Counted from the first letter of the stretch, positions 17,683 to 26,911 are shown. The stretch is DNA of 60,876 bases from Gammaproteobacteria bacterium (GCA_026398875.1 JAPLSB010000013.1:1-60876); one strand, 5' to 3'. Notes: generated from the sequence alone by a model not told the origin. Numbers and translations: made by a program.

Positions 17683-19262
17683 AGCTTGTCCTCGCAGCGA
17701 ATCTGCACCGGCGCGGTTGCCGCGTCGGCACGGACCTCGAATTCGACGCGCACATCGACATAGCCCGGCCGAGCGCCGACGGCGGTGTAGCGGCCGGGCT
17801 TCAGCTGCAGCCGCTTGTCCTTGAAACGACCTTGCGGGCCAACCTTGTAGAGCGTCACTTCAGTCTTTTCGTCCGATTGCAGGCTCACGTCCTGCGCTGT
17901 TGCTGCTGCGCGCAGCAGACGATCGAGCGCGCCGATCTGCTGCTGCAGCACCGGGCCGGGTGCTGCAATCGCGCGGGCCTGTGCGAGTCCCTGACTGGCA
18001 TCGGCGTGCACCGATTCGCTGGCCAGCCGGGCCGGCTGTGCGATCCAGGCCGCCAGCCGGGCGGCGAGGGTAGCTCGTGGCCGCGCTATCGCCAGTCCGG
18101 ACTGAGCGGCCGCGAGGCTGGGATCAAGCGCCAGCACTGCTTCGTAGTGCTCGATTGCCGCTGACCAGTTCTCGGCAGCGACCGCTGCCGCCGCCTGCGC
18201 TTCGCGCGCCGAGAGCTGCTGCTCGCGGCGGGCGCGGTCAAGGCGGCTGCGGGCATCGGCGATGCCGGCATCGCCGGGCCGCTGGCTGGCGGCCGCTTTC
18301 AGCTCCCGCTCGGCGTCGTCGAGCCGGCCAGCGTCGAGTGCCGACAGCGCGGCGGCCATGGTCTTCTCGAAACGCGCTGAGGCGGCGCGGCCTTCGAGCC
18401 GGCCCAGCGCGGTGCGCGCTGCTTCGGTGTCCGGGTCGAGCTTCAGCGCTTGCCGCCAGGCACTGCTGGCAGCCGCAAGGTCGCCGCGCGCCTCGGCGCT
18501 GGCTGCCAACTGCAGCTGTGCCTGCACCGCAGGGAAACTGGCGACACGCGCCTGGCCGCGACGGGCCAATGCGTCGTTCGGCGCAATCGCCAGCGCCAGG
18601 TCAAAAGCTGCAGCGGCGGCATCGAGGCTGCCGGCGGCCAGTGCTGCAAAGCCGGCGGCTCGGGCGGTATCGAGCTGCCGGGCACTGTCGGCGTCGAGTG
18701 CGGCCAGCGCTGTCGCGGCAGCGCGATAGCCGTCGACGGCAGCGCGGAAATCCTTTGCATCGAAGGCCGCCTTCGCAGTGGCGATTTGCGCTTCGGCGTC
18801 GGCAAACGCGGCGGCGGCCCAGCGCTGCACGGCCTTGGCGCGCAGGCCGTCGAGCTGCTGGCTGAGCTGCGTGGCCAGGGTCTGCGCTTCCTCGCGGGCA
18901 CGCAGCAGGGCCTCGTCGTCCCAGATCGGCGCACTGCTGGCTGCTGCAGCTGGCGCGGCTGCAGGTTCACTGGCTGCCGCGGAAGCCGTTGCTTGCTGGG
19001 CCACGTTCGGAACGGGGTCAGCACCGTTGGCTTGTGCTGTCGTGGCCGGCCCGTTGGTGTCGATCACGGCCGGCAGGCCGACCAGCAGCGTCAGCGCCAG
19101 CAGCACGATCAGGCCGAGGCCGATCAGCAGCGTCCGGGTCGATACCGTGCCGCCGTCGACGCGCCGTGATGGCGTTGCCGGTGCCGTGTTCAGCGTGACC
19201 GGCGCAATGCGTTCGAAACCGTCGCCGGCAGCACCAGCGGGGTCGGAATCAGGTTCGCGCAT
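17679..19262 (-). CDS. Membrane-anchored TPR protein with C-terminal PEGA-like domain
   Basis: The 527-residue product has a cytoplasmic N-terminal stretch of about 43 residues, one membrane segment (about 44-66), an Ala/Pro-rich linker, then an alanine-rich helical region with TPR-like repeats (for example WRQALKLDPDTEAA, YEAVLALDPSLAAA) to about 430. The last 70 residues (VTLYKVGPQGRF...LKPGRYTAVGARPGYVDV) look like one PEGA domain. It overlaps the PEGA-FGE gene by four bases. The shared single anchor and PEGA module suggest both proteins stand side by side in the periplasm. Confidence 0.83.
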   Translation of the reverse strand: MREPDSDPAGAAGDGFERIAPVTLNTAPATPSRRVDGGTVSTRTLLIGLGLIVLLALTLLVGLPAVIDTNGPATTAQANGADPVPNVAQQATASAAASEPAAAPAAAASSAPIWDDEALLRAREEAQTLATQLSQQLDGLRAKAVQRWAAAAFADAEAQIATAKAAFDAKDFRAAVDGYRAAATALAALDADSARQLDTARAAGFAALAAGSLDAAAAAFDLALAIAPNDALARRGQARVASFPAVQAQLQLAASAEARGDLAAASSAWRQALKLDPDTEAARTALGRLEGRAASARFEKTMAAALSALDAGRLDDAERELKAAASQRPGDAGIADARSRLDRARREQQLSAREAQAAAAVAAENWSAAIEHYEAVLALDPSLAAAQSGLAIARPRATLAARLAAWIAQPARLASESVHADASQGLAQARAIAAPGPVLQQQIGALDRLLRAAATAQDVSLQSDEKTEVTLYKVGPQGRFKDKRLQLKPGRYTAVGARPGYVDVRVEFEVRADAATAPVQIRCEDKL

Positions 19263-19270
19263 CGTGCCGA

Positions 19271-20521
19271 TCAGGAGCCCTTGGTCTTCGCGGCCGGCTT
19301 CGGCTTCGGCGGCGGCGCCGGAAGGCCGGTCTCGATCGTGTACAGCTCGCGCAGCTGTTCACGCCACTGGCCGTACTGCTCTTCGGCCGAACCACTGAGC
19401 TTGACCGTCTTGCCGTCCAGATCGAGGTTCTGCGCCTGTACCTCGGTGCCGAGCGAGGTCGTCACTTCCTTGAGCGCCTCGGCGTGGATCTTCTTTTCCG
19501 AGCCCTTGTCCATGCCGCTCTTGAAGCCGTAGATGCCGCCGATGACGCCGAGCTGGCCGAGCGTCGACGTGCCGGCATTGTTCGCCGTCGTCGCTGCGTA
19601 GATGCCGCCGACGACGGCCGCGGCACCGAGAATCTTCCGGGTGATTTCCTGGTTGCGCAGTTCGCGATAGGCCTGCGCTTCCTTGTAGCTGGACTTGCGC
19701 CACTCCTGATAGCTCTTGCCGATGTTCTGGCGGAACGCGCCGTAGTGCTGGTCGAGCGTGTCGATCAGCAGTTCGTCGCGAGCGCGGATCTGGTCGATGC
19801 GCGCCAGGAACGGGTCACCCGCCGGCGGCAGGCGTGTCACCGAATAGCGACCGCTGCCGTCGGTCTTCAGGTATTCGCCGAAACGCGCCGGTGCCAGGTC
19901 GGCCGCGAAGCGCAGTTCGGAGACGCGGCGGATGTCCTTGAGCTTCGCTGCATCCAGCGACTTCCGTTCCTGCAGCAGATCGTTGGCGATGCGGCTGTAC
20001 AGGTCCTGGAACGGATCGCTGCCGGCGGGCAGCTTTTCGGTGTAGGCGTACTCGGCGGCGGTTTCCTCGTAGGTCTTGTCGAGCCACTTGCGACCGGTGG
20101 CGTCGGTGGCCTCGACGGCGATCTTCAGAATCTCGCCATCGCTCGCCAGGATCTTGCCGTTGATGGTCAGGTCAGCACCGGGGCTGGCGGCCGGCACGAC
20201 GCGCGCAGCACCCCAGTAGCCGCTGTCCTGCAGCGTCTGGCGCAGCACGTGGGCGATGTACTTCGATTCCGCCTCGCGCACTGCTGGCGAAATGTTTTCC
20301 TTTTCCTGCTCCTTCAGCGTGTCCGGCACGCCGGGGTCGAACGGCAGGATCGCGACTTCCAGCAACTGCTCCTGCGGCAGTTCCACCGACGCCGTCTGGA
20401 CCTTGACGCTGTTGACCTTCTTGACGGTCTGGCTGACGCAGCCGCCAAGCAGCAGGGCGGCCGCCAGCAAGCCGTGAATGGCGAGGCGCTTCGGCATTGG
20501 CAGTGCCTTGATGGTGATCAT
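19271..20521 (-). CDS. CsgG/GNA1162-like outer-membrane lipoprotein
   Basis: The 416-residue product has a lipoprotein signal with lipobox LGGC (Cys at about 28). The N-terminal half (LEVAILPFDPGVPDT, VLRQTLQDSGYWGAARVVP, ADLTINGKILASDG) has the sequence feel of CsgG-N/GNA1162-type domains, which work in outer-membrane secretion or assembly. A central Gly/Ala-rich hydrophobic stretch (about 300-340, GxxxG-like, ILGAAAVVGGIYAAT) could insert in a membrane. The C-terminus ends in a Pro/Lys tail. The start ATG at 20521 overlaps the previous stop (ATGA); an internal ATG at 20497 also precedes the signal peptide. Assignment to CsgG-like is tentative. Confidence 0.8.
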   Translation of the reverse strand: MITIKALPMPKRLAIHGLLAAALLLGGCVSQTVKKVNSVKVQTASVELPQEQLLEVAILPFDPGVPDTLKEQEKENISPAVREAESKYIAHVLRQTLQDSGYWGAARVVPAASPGADLTINGKILASDGEILKIAVEATDATGRKWLDKTYEETAAEYAYTEKLPAGSDPFQDLYSRIANDLLQERKSLDAAKLKDIRRVSELRFAADLAPARFGEYLKTDGSGRYSVTRLPPAGDPFLARIDQIRARDELLIDTLDQHYGAFRQNIGKSYQEWRKSSYKEAQAYRELRNQEITRKILGAAAVVGGIYAATTANNAGTSTLGQLGVIGGIYGFKSGMDKGSEKKIHAEALKEVTTSLGTEVQAQNLDLDGKTVKLSGSAEEQYGQWREQLRELYTIETGLPAPPPKPKPAAKTKGS

Positions 20522-21357
20522 TGCTTCTTCTTGTAGTCGCGATATTCCTTCCACAGCCGTTCGCGCAGCGCCGGGTCGGTTTCCCGTTCCGCGGCTTCGC
20601 GCAGCTGCCGGGCGACGACATCGTCATCGCGGCCATCCGGAATGTCCTTCGGGGTCGGCAGATCCGGGCGATTGCCGCGCGAACTGCGTCCGCTGTTGTC
20701 GCCGCCCGGTGGTGGTGGCGCCTGTTCGCCCCCGTCACCACCGATGCCGCCGGCCGGCGGTACGCCGCCAGGGCCACCACCCGCGCCGCCGGCTGCGCCG
20801 CCACCGCCATCACCACCGCTGCCGCCGCCCGTGTTGCGAGCCGCTGCTGCCGCTTCGCGAGCGGTTTCAAGCGCGACCTGCTCGCGCGCCAGACGCGCGT
20901 CGAAGGCTTCGAGCGATTTGTCGATCTGCTGATTGACGGCTGCGCGGCGCTCGGCGTCGGTCCGTGCGCCGTCGTCGCCTGCGGTTGCTGGCGCTCCGGC
21001 CGCGCTGCTGGCGGTCGCTGGTGATGAGGCTTTCGGTGCCGGCGTGGCACCGGTCGTGGTCTCGGCTTTCGGCTGCTGCTTCTCGCTGGCTTGATCGCTA
21101 CGTGCTTGCTTTGCGCTGGCCGGCGGTGGCGGCTTCGCGGCCGACTCGGCCTGCGATTCGGATTGCGGTGTGGCCGGCGGCTTCGACGCGGCTGAAGGCG
21201 TCGATGGCGGTGTCTGGGGCGGCGTTGATGGCGGTGTAGGCGGCGGCATCGGTTGCCGCGTCTGCGGCGTCGGCATCGATGGCGAGCTGGGCTGCGGCGG
21301 TGTGACGCAGGCCGTGATCAACGCGGACAACAACAACACTGCAAGCCGGCGGGTCAT
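20518..21357 (-). CDS. Pro/Gly-rich lipoprotein with conserved C-terminal charged motif
   Basis: The 279-residue product begins MTRRLAVLLLSALITAC, a lipoprotein signal (Cys about 17). A long Pro/Ser/Ala/Lys-rich linker leads to a short helical region (about 130-170), a Gly-rich stretch and a C-terminal segment DIPDGRDDDVVARQLREAA followed by ETDPALRERLWKEYRDYKK. That last block reads as a conserved unit and is probably the functional part, with the linker spanning the periplasm. The start at 21357 is preferred over 21384 because it opens the signal peptide. It overlaps the CsgG-like gene by four bases. Confidence 0.82.
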   Translation of the reverse strand: MTRRLAVLLLSALITACVTPPQPSSPSMPTPQTRQPMPPPTPPSTPPQTPPSTPSAASKPPATPQSESQAESAAKPPPPASAKQARSDQASEKQQPKAETTTGATPAPKASSPATASSAAGAPATAGDDGARTDAERRAAVNQQIDKSLEAFDARLAREQVALETAREAAAAARNTGGGSGGDGGGGAAGGAGGGPGGVPPAGGIGGDGGEQAPPPPGGDNSGRSSRGNRPDLPTPKDIPDGRDDDVVARQLREAAERETDPALRERLWKEYRDYKKKQ

Positions 21358-21438
21358 CGGAAGTCGGGAAGGCGGGGTCGGCATGGCGGGCAGTTCCTCT
21401 GTCGCCGGTTGGACGGCGGCAGCAGGCGCGAGTTCAGT

Positions 21439-22860
21439 TTACGACGACGGCTGGAACAGATGGCGGTAGCGAACATCCGTACGCTTCTCGGCCTGCTCGC
21501 TGCCGATTGCCGGGCGGAAACTGACTTTTGGCAGCGCCTTGCGCAGTTCAGTGAACAGGGTCTGGCCATCGGCATTGCCGGCGGGCAGCAGTTCGACCTG
21601 TTCGATGTTGCCGACTCGACCCCGCTCGTTGACCGTGAAGCGCAGTTCGAGACGGCCGCTGGCATCAATGCCAGCCTGTGCCGGCCAGTCGGTCGGCCAT
21701 TCCAGCGGCTCCGGCTGCGCCAGACGTTGTGCTGCAGCGGCATCGGCAGTGCGCGCGCGCTGCCAGACCGCCAGCGCTCGCTTGCGGTCGCCCTGCAGCC
21801 AGTGGACATCGCCGATCTGGATCAGCATCCGCGCCTGCTCGGCTGCGCTCAGCTTCACGTCGTGCTTCTTCAGCAGCCGCAAGGCCTGATTCAGCGGCTG
21901 CTCCGAGCTGTGAATGATGGTGCCGTCGCGGGTCTGGATCGCGATCGGGCGTTCGCGGAACGTGTCGATCACCTGTGCATAGACGCGCGCCTCGTCGAGC
22001 AGCGCCGGCACCAGCCGCGGGTCGTCGCGGCCATAGGCGCGACTCAGGATGTCGAGCCGGTAGGCCTGCACCTGCAGCGCCTCGCGATGGCGGTTGGTAG
22101 TGCTGTACCAGTCGGCCAACACCTTGGCGGCTTCGGCCCGCTCGACCGAATCGCCGTCGTACAGCCGCTCGGCCAGCTCGATGCGGCGCAGCTGGAAGCC
22201 ATCGGCCAGCTCCAGACGGCTGCGGCGGCTGGCAGTCAGCGTCATCGCATCGAGGTAGCCGACCTGTGCTGGCGTATGCAGGCCATCGCTGATGCGCTTC
22301 TGTTGCAGCGCGGCGGCGAAGGCGCGCTCGGCGTCTGCAGGATTACCGGCCGCCAGCAGGCTCATGCCCAGGCCGTACCAGGCCGGTTCCAGCTGCGGCG
22401 CGCGCAGGCCGCCGACAGCCGATGCCTCGTCGATCAAGGCGGTGAACAGCTCGCCGGCCAGCCGCGTCTCGCCACTTTCAAGGCTGACCACGGCGCGGTT
22501 CAGCCGGGCATCGAGCGTATGCGGATCACGCTCGCCGTGGCGCTTGGCGGCGGCGTCGACGGCAGCCTGTGCCTGTGATCGGGCGACATCCAGCCGGCCG
22601 CTGGAAAACGCCTGCTGCAATGCCGGGAACGTTGCGGCCGCCGCCGAATCGGCTTGCGGCGCATGCAGCGTCAGCGCCGGCAGACGGGTTTTCGGCTGCG
22701 GCGGATCGATGTAGATCGGTGTGCTTGCCGGTGCCGCCGGTGCAGCGCCGATGCCGGTCAGCGGCAGCAGCATCAGGCTACCCAGCAGCACGCCGCGCAG
22801 CTGCCTGACCAGGTGCTTTCGGCCGTCGGCACGCGGCCGGTGGAGGTGGAGATCGATCAT
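21439..22860 (-). CDS. Secreted TPR protein with TonB-C-like end; first gene of the MotA/VWA operon
   Basis: The 473-residue product has a basic N-terminus and a signal sequence (about 20-40), then a helical TPR-type region (LVEALGERD-like spacing; phrases such as HGERDPHTLDARLNRAVV) and a C-terminal 90 residues (QAGIDASGRLELRFTVNERGRVGNIEQVELL) that read like a TonB C-terminal domain. The start at 22860 (MIDLHLHR) is chosen because the sequence upstream has no family character. It is separated from the next gene by 81 bases, the largest gap in the block, so it is either the first operon gene or separately expressed. Confidence 0.8.
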   Translation of the reverse strand: MIDLHLHRPRADGRKHLVRQLRGVLLGSLMLLPLTGIGAAPAAPASTPIYIDPPQPKTRLPALTLHAPQADSAAAATFPALQQAFSSGRLDVARSQAQAAVDAAAKRHGERDPHTLDARLNRAVVSLESGETRLAGELFTALIDEASAVGGLRAPQLEPAWYGLGMSLLAAGNPADAERAFAAALQQKRISDGLHTPAQVGYLDAMTLTASRRSRLELADGFQLRRIELAERLYDGDSVERAEAAKVLADWYSTTNRHREALQVQAYRLDILSRAYGRDDPRLVPALLDEARVYAQVIDTFRERPIAIQTRDGTIIHSSEQPLNQALRLLKKHDVKLSAAEQARMLIQIGDVHWLQGDRKRALAVWQRARTADAAAAQRLAQPEPLEWPTDWPAQAGIDASGRLELRFTVNERGRVGNIEQVELLPAGNADGQTLFTELRKALPKVSFRPAIGSEQAEKRTDVRYRHLFQPSS

Positions 22861-22932
22861 GGTGGCGATGGTAACGGCCGGACATCGGTGGCGTGCTGTG
22901 CACGTGTGCTTACGTCGGACAGCGCGCCGTGG

Positions 22933-22961
22933 ATGAATGCTCGACGCGGGCCGAGGGTCAA
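22933..22961 (-). promoter_or_regulatory. Weak candidate sigma-70 promoter for the twelve-gene operon
   Basis: Reading the minus strand, TTGACC (22956-22961) matches the -35 consensus in five of six bases and is followed after 17 bases by ATTCAT (22933-22938), a poor -10 box. It lies about 73 bases upstream of the first gene of the block. Chance matches of this quality are common. Confidence 0.22.
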
Positions 22962-23000
22962 CGCGGCTACCATCCGGCTTCCGCTCACTCTTCCTCACAC

Positions 23001-23534
23001 ATGGCGCTCAAGGCCACCATCTTCAAGGCGCAGTTGCAGATCGCCGACATGGATCGCAACTACTACGCCGAGCACGCGTTGACGCTGGCACGCCACCCAT
23101 CGGAAACCGATGAACGCATGATGGTGCGGCTGCTGGTGTTCGCGTTGCACGCGCACGAGCAGCTGGCGCTTGGCAAGGGGCTCAGCGATCCGGACGAGCC
23201 CGATCTGTGGCGCAAGGACCTGACCGGCCAGATCGAGGAATGGATCGACCTCGGCCAGCCGGACGAAAAGAACGTGATCCGCGCCTGTGGCCGTTCGGCG
23301 CAGGTATTCGTCTACGGCTTCAATCGCGCTGCTGAACCGTGGTGGCAGCTGGCCGAGCCGAAACTGGCGCGCGCCAAGAACCTGAGCGTGCGGCGGATCA
23401 GCGTCAGCGGCGATGTCAGCCTGGCAGCGCTGGCGCAGCGGACCATGCAACTGCATTGCACGATCCAGGACGGCCAGGTCTGGCTGGGCGACGGTGAACG
23501 CACGGCCGCCATCGAACTGCTGACGCTGCGCTGA
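23001..23534 (+). CDS. yaeQ: YaeQ family protein
   Basis: The 177-residue product matches the YaeQ family over its full length (MALKATIFKAQLQIADMDR, then HPSETDERMMVRLLVFALHA, GLSDPDEPDLW). The fold is related to PD-(D/E)XK nucleases; the Enterobacteria homologue is implicated in suppressing RfaH loss, but the biochemical role is not settled. The ATG at 23001 matches the family start exactly. It is divergent from the twelve-gene operon and five bases upstream of a DMT transporter gene. Confidence 0.95.
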   Translation: MALKATIFKAQLQIADMDRNYYAEHALTLARHPSETDERMMVRLLVFALHAHEQLALGKGLSDPDEPDLWRKDLTGQIEEWIDLGQPDEKNVIRACGRSAQVFVYGFNRAAEPWWQLAEPKLARAKNLSVRRISVSGDVSLAALAQRTMQLHCTIQDGQVWLGDGERTAAIELLTLR

Positions 23535-23539
23535 GCGCG

Positions 23540-24472
23540 ATGCCGTCACCGGCCGGGTCGCTGCGAATCGGCGTGCTGCAGGCGATCGCGGCCTGCTTCG
23601 CCTGGGCGTTCGCGTTCATCGGGCCGCTGATCCTGTCGGACTGGCCGGGGCTGGCGGTCGCCGCCGGACGCTACATCGCCTACGGCGCGGCTTCGTTGCT
23701 GACGCTGTGGCTGCTGCACCGGCGCGGCCAGGTGCAGCTGCGCGATGCCGGCCTGTGGCGCGAATCACTGCTGCTGACGCTGTTCGGCAACCTGCTGTAC
23801 TACGCGCTGCTCAGCGTGGCGGTGCAGAAGGCCGGCTATGTGATGCCGACGCTGATCATCGGCCTGCTGCCGGTGACCGTGTCGCTGGCCGCACGTTGGC
23901 GGCAACGGCGGCCGATCACGCTGCGTTACGGCTGGGCGCTGCTGCTGATCCTGATCGGTCTGTGGCTGGCGCAGGTGCCGGCGCTGGACGCGCTCGGCAG
24001 CCTGCACACCACCAGCCGCGACGAGCGGATCGGCTGGCTGTGTGCCGCCGGTTCGACGCTGCTGTGGACGGTGTACGGCGTGATGAATGCCGAACGGCTG
24101 AAGGCGCGGCCTGGCGTCAGCGGTCTGCAGTGGACGTCGCTGCAGGGCACGGCGGCGCTGCCGTTCGCGTTGCTGCTGTTCGCAGCCAACCAACCTGATG
24201 CCGGTCACGACGGCGCCGACTGGGCGCTGTTCATCGCGGTCAGCCTGTTCCTCGGGCTGGTGACGTCGTGGCTGGCCAACACACTGTGGAACCTGTCGAG
24301 CACCCGGCTGCCGCCGTCGCTGCTCGGCCAGATGATCGTTTTCGAAACCGTTGGCGGCATCGCTTACGGCGCGATCTGGACCGGCGCCTGGCCGGCCGCG
24401 ACGGTGCTGGTCGGCACGGCCGTACTGATCGGCGGCGTGATCGTTGCGTTGAGCGAACGGCAGCCGGCCTGA
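23540..24472 (+). CDS. DMT superfamily (EamA) transporter
   Basis: The 310-residue protein has ten predicted membrane segments arranged as two EamA repeats, beginning with GVLQAIAACFAWAFAFIGP. Proteins of this family export amino acids, metabolites or drugs; no specificity can be read. It starts five bases after yaeQ, so the two are probably cotranscribed. The downstream gene, an FAD oxidoreductase, is 36 bases away on the same strand. Confidence 0.9.
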   Translation: MPSPAGSLRIGVLQAIAACFAWAFAFIGPLILSDWPGLAVAAGRYIAYGAASLLTLWLLHRRGQVQLRDAGLWRESLLLTLFGNLLYYALLSVAVQKAGYVMPTLIIGLLPVTVSLAARWRQRRPITLRYGWALLLILIGLWLAQVPALDALGSLHTTSRDERIGWLCAAGSTLLWTVYGVMNAERLKARPGVSGLQWTSLQGTAALPFALLLFAANQPDAGHDGADWALFIAVSLFLGLVTSWLANTLWNLSSTRLPPSLLGQMIVFETVGGIAYGAIWTGAWPAATVLVGTAVLIGGVIVALSERQPA

Positions 24473-24508
24473 GCCAACATTCCCGACTTTCCAGCGGAGC
24501 CTGCCCCG

Positions 24509-26146
24509 ATGTCGTCGTCGCCGAAGCCTGTTCTCGATGCCATCGTGATCGGTGGCGGCCACAACGGCCTGGTTTGTGCCGCCACGCTGGCGGCTGCGGG
24601 CAAGCGCGTACAGGTGCTGGAGCGCCATCACACGGTTGGCGGTGCGGCGGTCACCGAGGAGATCATTCCGGGCTATCGCGCATCGACCGCGTCATACCTG
24701 GTCAGCCTGCTGCTGCCGGAAGTGGTGCAGGAATTGGAACTGGCGAAGCACGGCTACAAGGTGCTGAATCGCAATCCATCAAGCTTCACGCCGCTGCCCG
24801 ATGGCCGTTCGCTGCTGATGGGGCCGGACGAAGCGCTGAATCATCGCGAGATCGCCAAGTTCTCGGCACGCGATGCCAAAGCCTATCCGCAGTACGAGGC
24901 CTGGCTGACCCGGGTCGCCGAATGCATCGAACCGCTGCTGACCGAGCCACCGGCCGATCTGCTGCCGCTGCCGGCCCATTGGCGCAGCCGCAGCTGGCTG
25001 AGCCGCCTTCGCGAGCTGCGCCGAGGCGGGCGGCTGTATCGTGCGATCCGCTCGCTGGGCGATGAACTGCCGCAGACCATCGAGCTGCTGACCGGTGCAG
25101 CACGGCCGATCCTTGATCGCTGGTTCGAGTCCGATGTGCTGAAAGCCACGCTGGCCACCGATGCCGTGATCGGCGCCCAGCAGCCAATCTCCGCACCCGG
25201 CACCGGCTATGTGCTGCTGCATCACGTGATGGGGACGGCCGGCGGCGCTAGAGGCGTCTGGGGTTATGTCGAAGGCGGCATGGGCGCGATCACGCAGGCG
25301 ATGGCGGCCTGCTGCCGCGAACGCGGCGTTTCGATCCGCTGCGCTGCGGAAGTGGCCGAGATCGTCGTCGAACGTGGGCGTGCGGTGGGCGTGCGGCTGG
25401 CCAACGGCGAGGTGATCCGGGCGCGGGCGGTGATCTCGAACGCAACACCGGAGGTCACCTTCCGCACGCTGCTGCCGGACGCAGCGACCCTGCCGGCCTC
25501 GTTCAGCGCCGCGGTCGCGCGGATCGACTACAGCAGTGCTTCGATGAAGATCAATCTGGCGGTGTCCGAGCTGCCGGATTTCACCGCGCTGCCGGGCCGG
25601 GCGAAAGTCGGTCCGCAGCATCGCGGCACCATCCACATCAGCCCGACGCTGGAATACCTCGAAGCGGCCTACGACGACGCTCGACGCGGGTTGCCATCGG
25701 CCGAGCCGATTCTCGAACTGACGATCCCGAGCTCGGTCGACCGCACGCTGGCGCCGGCCGGTCATCACATCGTGCAGATTTTCATCCAGTACGCGCCGTA
25801 CCGGCTCGCCGAAGGGCTGGACTGGGACCAGCTGCGCGCGCCGTTCGCCGACCGCTGCATCGCCGCCGTCAACGCCTACGCGCCGAACTTCGCCGCCTCG
25901 ATCCTCGGCCGCCAGGTGCTGACGCCGCTGGATCTGGAACGCCGCTTCGCATTGACCGGCGGCAACATTTTCCACGGCGCGATGGCGCTGCATCAGCTGT
26001 TCTCGATGCGCCCGATCACCGGCTGGGCCGATTACCGAACGCCACTGGCCGGGCTTTATCTGTGCGGCTCCGGCAGTCATCCGGGTGGCGGCGTCACCGG
26101 AGCGCCGGGGCGCAATGCGGCGCGGGAGGTGTTGCGGGGCGGGTGA
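24509..26146 (+). CDS. FAD-dependent oxidoreductase, phytoene desaturase/PYROXD2-like
   Basis: The 545-residue product starts with the FAD Rossmann motif VIGGGHNGLVCAATLAAAG and an acidic end of strand 2 (VLERHHTVGGAA), as in the CrtI/PYROXD2 group. The C-terminus carries the family FAD-closing motif (GLYLCGSGSHPGGGVTGAPG). True carotenoid desaturases usually occur with crtB and related genes, none of which is present here, so the PYROXD2-like reading (unknown substrate) is safer. A ribosome site (agcgga) precedes the ATG at 24509. No signal peptide is seen. Confidence 0.88.
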   Translation: MSSSPKPVLDAIVIGGGHNGLVCAATLAAAGKRVQVLERHHTVGGAAVTEEIIPGYRASTASYLVSLLLPEVVQELELAKHGYKVLNRNPSSFTPLPDGRSLLMGPDEALNHREIAKFSARDAKAYPQYEAWLTRVAECIEPLLTEPPADLLPLPAHWRSRSWLSRLRELRRGGRLYRAIRSLGDELPQTIELLTGAARPILDRWFESDVLKATLATDAVIGAQQPISAPGTGYVLLHHVMGTAGGARGVWGYVEGGMGAITQAMAACCRERGVSIRCAAEVAEIVVERGRAVGVRLANGEVIRARAVISNATPEVTFRTLLPDAATLPASFSAAVARIDYSSASMKINLAVSELPDFTALPGRAKVGPQHRGTIHISPTLEYLEAAYDDARRGLPSAEPILELTIPSSVDRTLAPAGHHIVQIFIQYAPYRLAEGLDWDQLRAPFADRCIAAVNAYAPNFAASILGRQVLTPLDLERRFALTGGNIFHGAMALHQLFSMRPITGWADYRTPLAGLYLCGSGSHPGGGVTGAPGRNAAREVLRGG

Positions 26147-26228
26147 TGGTCGAGGATTCCGCTGCTCGCTTGTTCACCGTGGGGCCAGCGCGCAATATAT
26201 GACCATGCTTCGTGACCATGAGAACGAA

Positions 26229-26477
26229 ATGGAAATCACCGCCGCCGAATTCAAGGCACGCTGCCTGAAGCTGATGGACGAGGTGCAGGCCACGCAGACC
26301 CCGATCACCGTGACCAAGCGCGGCCGCCCGGTGGCGCGTCTGGTGCCGGTCGAGCCTGTCGAAGCGATACCGCTGTTCGGATGTCTCAGCGGCTGCGTGA
26401 CAGCGAAGGACGACCTGATCGCGCCGCTCGATCTCGATTGGGATGCCTCTGCCGATCCTTCCGGCGCCTACACCTGA
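26229..26477 (+). CDS. Phd/YefM-type antitoxin
   Basis: The 82-residue product has the Phd/YefM beginning MEITAAEFKARCLKLMDEVQ and the ITVTKRGRPVARLVPV segment that forms the DNA-binding N-domain; the acidic C-terminus would bind the toxin. The start at 26229 agrees with the family; in-frame ATGs at 26199 and 26205 would add up to ten residues. The gene overlaps the PIN toxin gene by one base (TGATG), the classic toxin-antitoxin layout. It should repress its own promoter. Confidence 0.9.
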   Translation: MEITAAEFKARCLKLMDEVQATQTPITVTKRGRPVARLVPVEPVEAIPLFGCLSGCVTAKDDLIAPLDLDWDASADPSGAYT

Positions 26478-26911
26478 TGGCGGTTGTCCTCGACACGCAC
26501 GCGCTGATCTGGCTGGTCGATGGCCGCGAAGGGCTGTTTTCGCCGGCCACGCTGCACCGCATTGACGATGCAGCGCGACGAAACGAGGTTCTGGTGCCGG
26601 CAATCGTTTTCTGGGAAATCGCGATGCTTGAAGTCCGTGGCCGGATCCAGCTTTCGAAGTCCTGCAGCGCATGGTGCGAGCAGGTCCAGGCAACACCCGG
26701 CATTCGTGTCGTGCCGTTGACGTCGTCGATCAGCATCGACAGCACCCGCCTGCCGGGCGACTTTCACGGCGACCCGGCCGACCGGATGATCGTCGCCACT
26801 GCGCGGGCGGAGAACGCGACCTTGCTGACCAACGATCGCAAGATTCTCGACTATGCGGTCACCGGAGGCGTCAAAGCGATCGCCCTCGGGTTCGCGCGTT
26901 CTGCGATCTGA
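26477..26911 (+). CDS. PIN-domain toxin, VapC-like
   Basis: The 144-residue protein is a PIN ribonuclease toxin. The four acidic positions are visible: Asp in VVLDTHALIWL (near residue 6), Glu in FWEIAML, Asp in DPADRMIVATA and Asp in LLTNDRKI. The opening DTHALIWL is typical of VapC partners of Phd-type antitoxins. It is translationally coupled to the antitoxin gene by a one-base overlap. A 28-base perfect palindrome follows 19 bases after the stop. Confidence 0.93.
   Translation: MAVVLDTHALIWLVDGREGLFSPATLHRIDDAARRNEVLVPAIVFWEIAMLEVRGRIQLSKSCSAWCEQVQATPGIRVVPLTSSISIDSTRLPGDFHGDPADRMIVATARAENATLLTNDRKILDYAVTGGVKAIALGFARSAI

Noticed and set aside
20642..20932. Plus-strand Gly/Pro-rich open frame opposite the lipoprotein gene
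   Set aside because: It is the complement of the lipoprotein's Gly/Pro linker and has no start signal or family.
24509..26146. Carotenoid biosynthesis gene crtI
   Set aside because: No crtB, crtE or crtY nearby, and the sequence fits the wider PYROXD2-like group as well.
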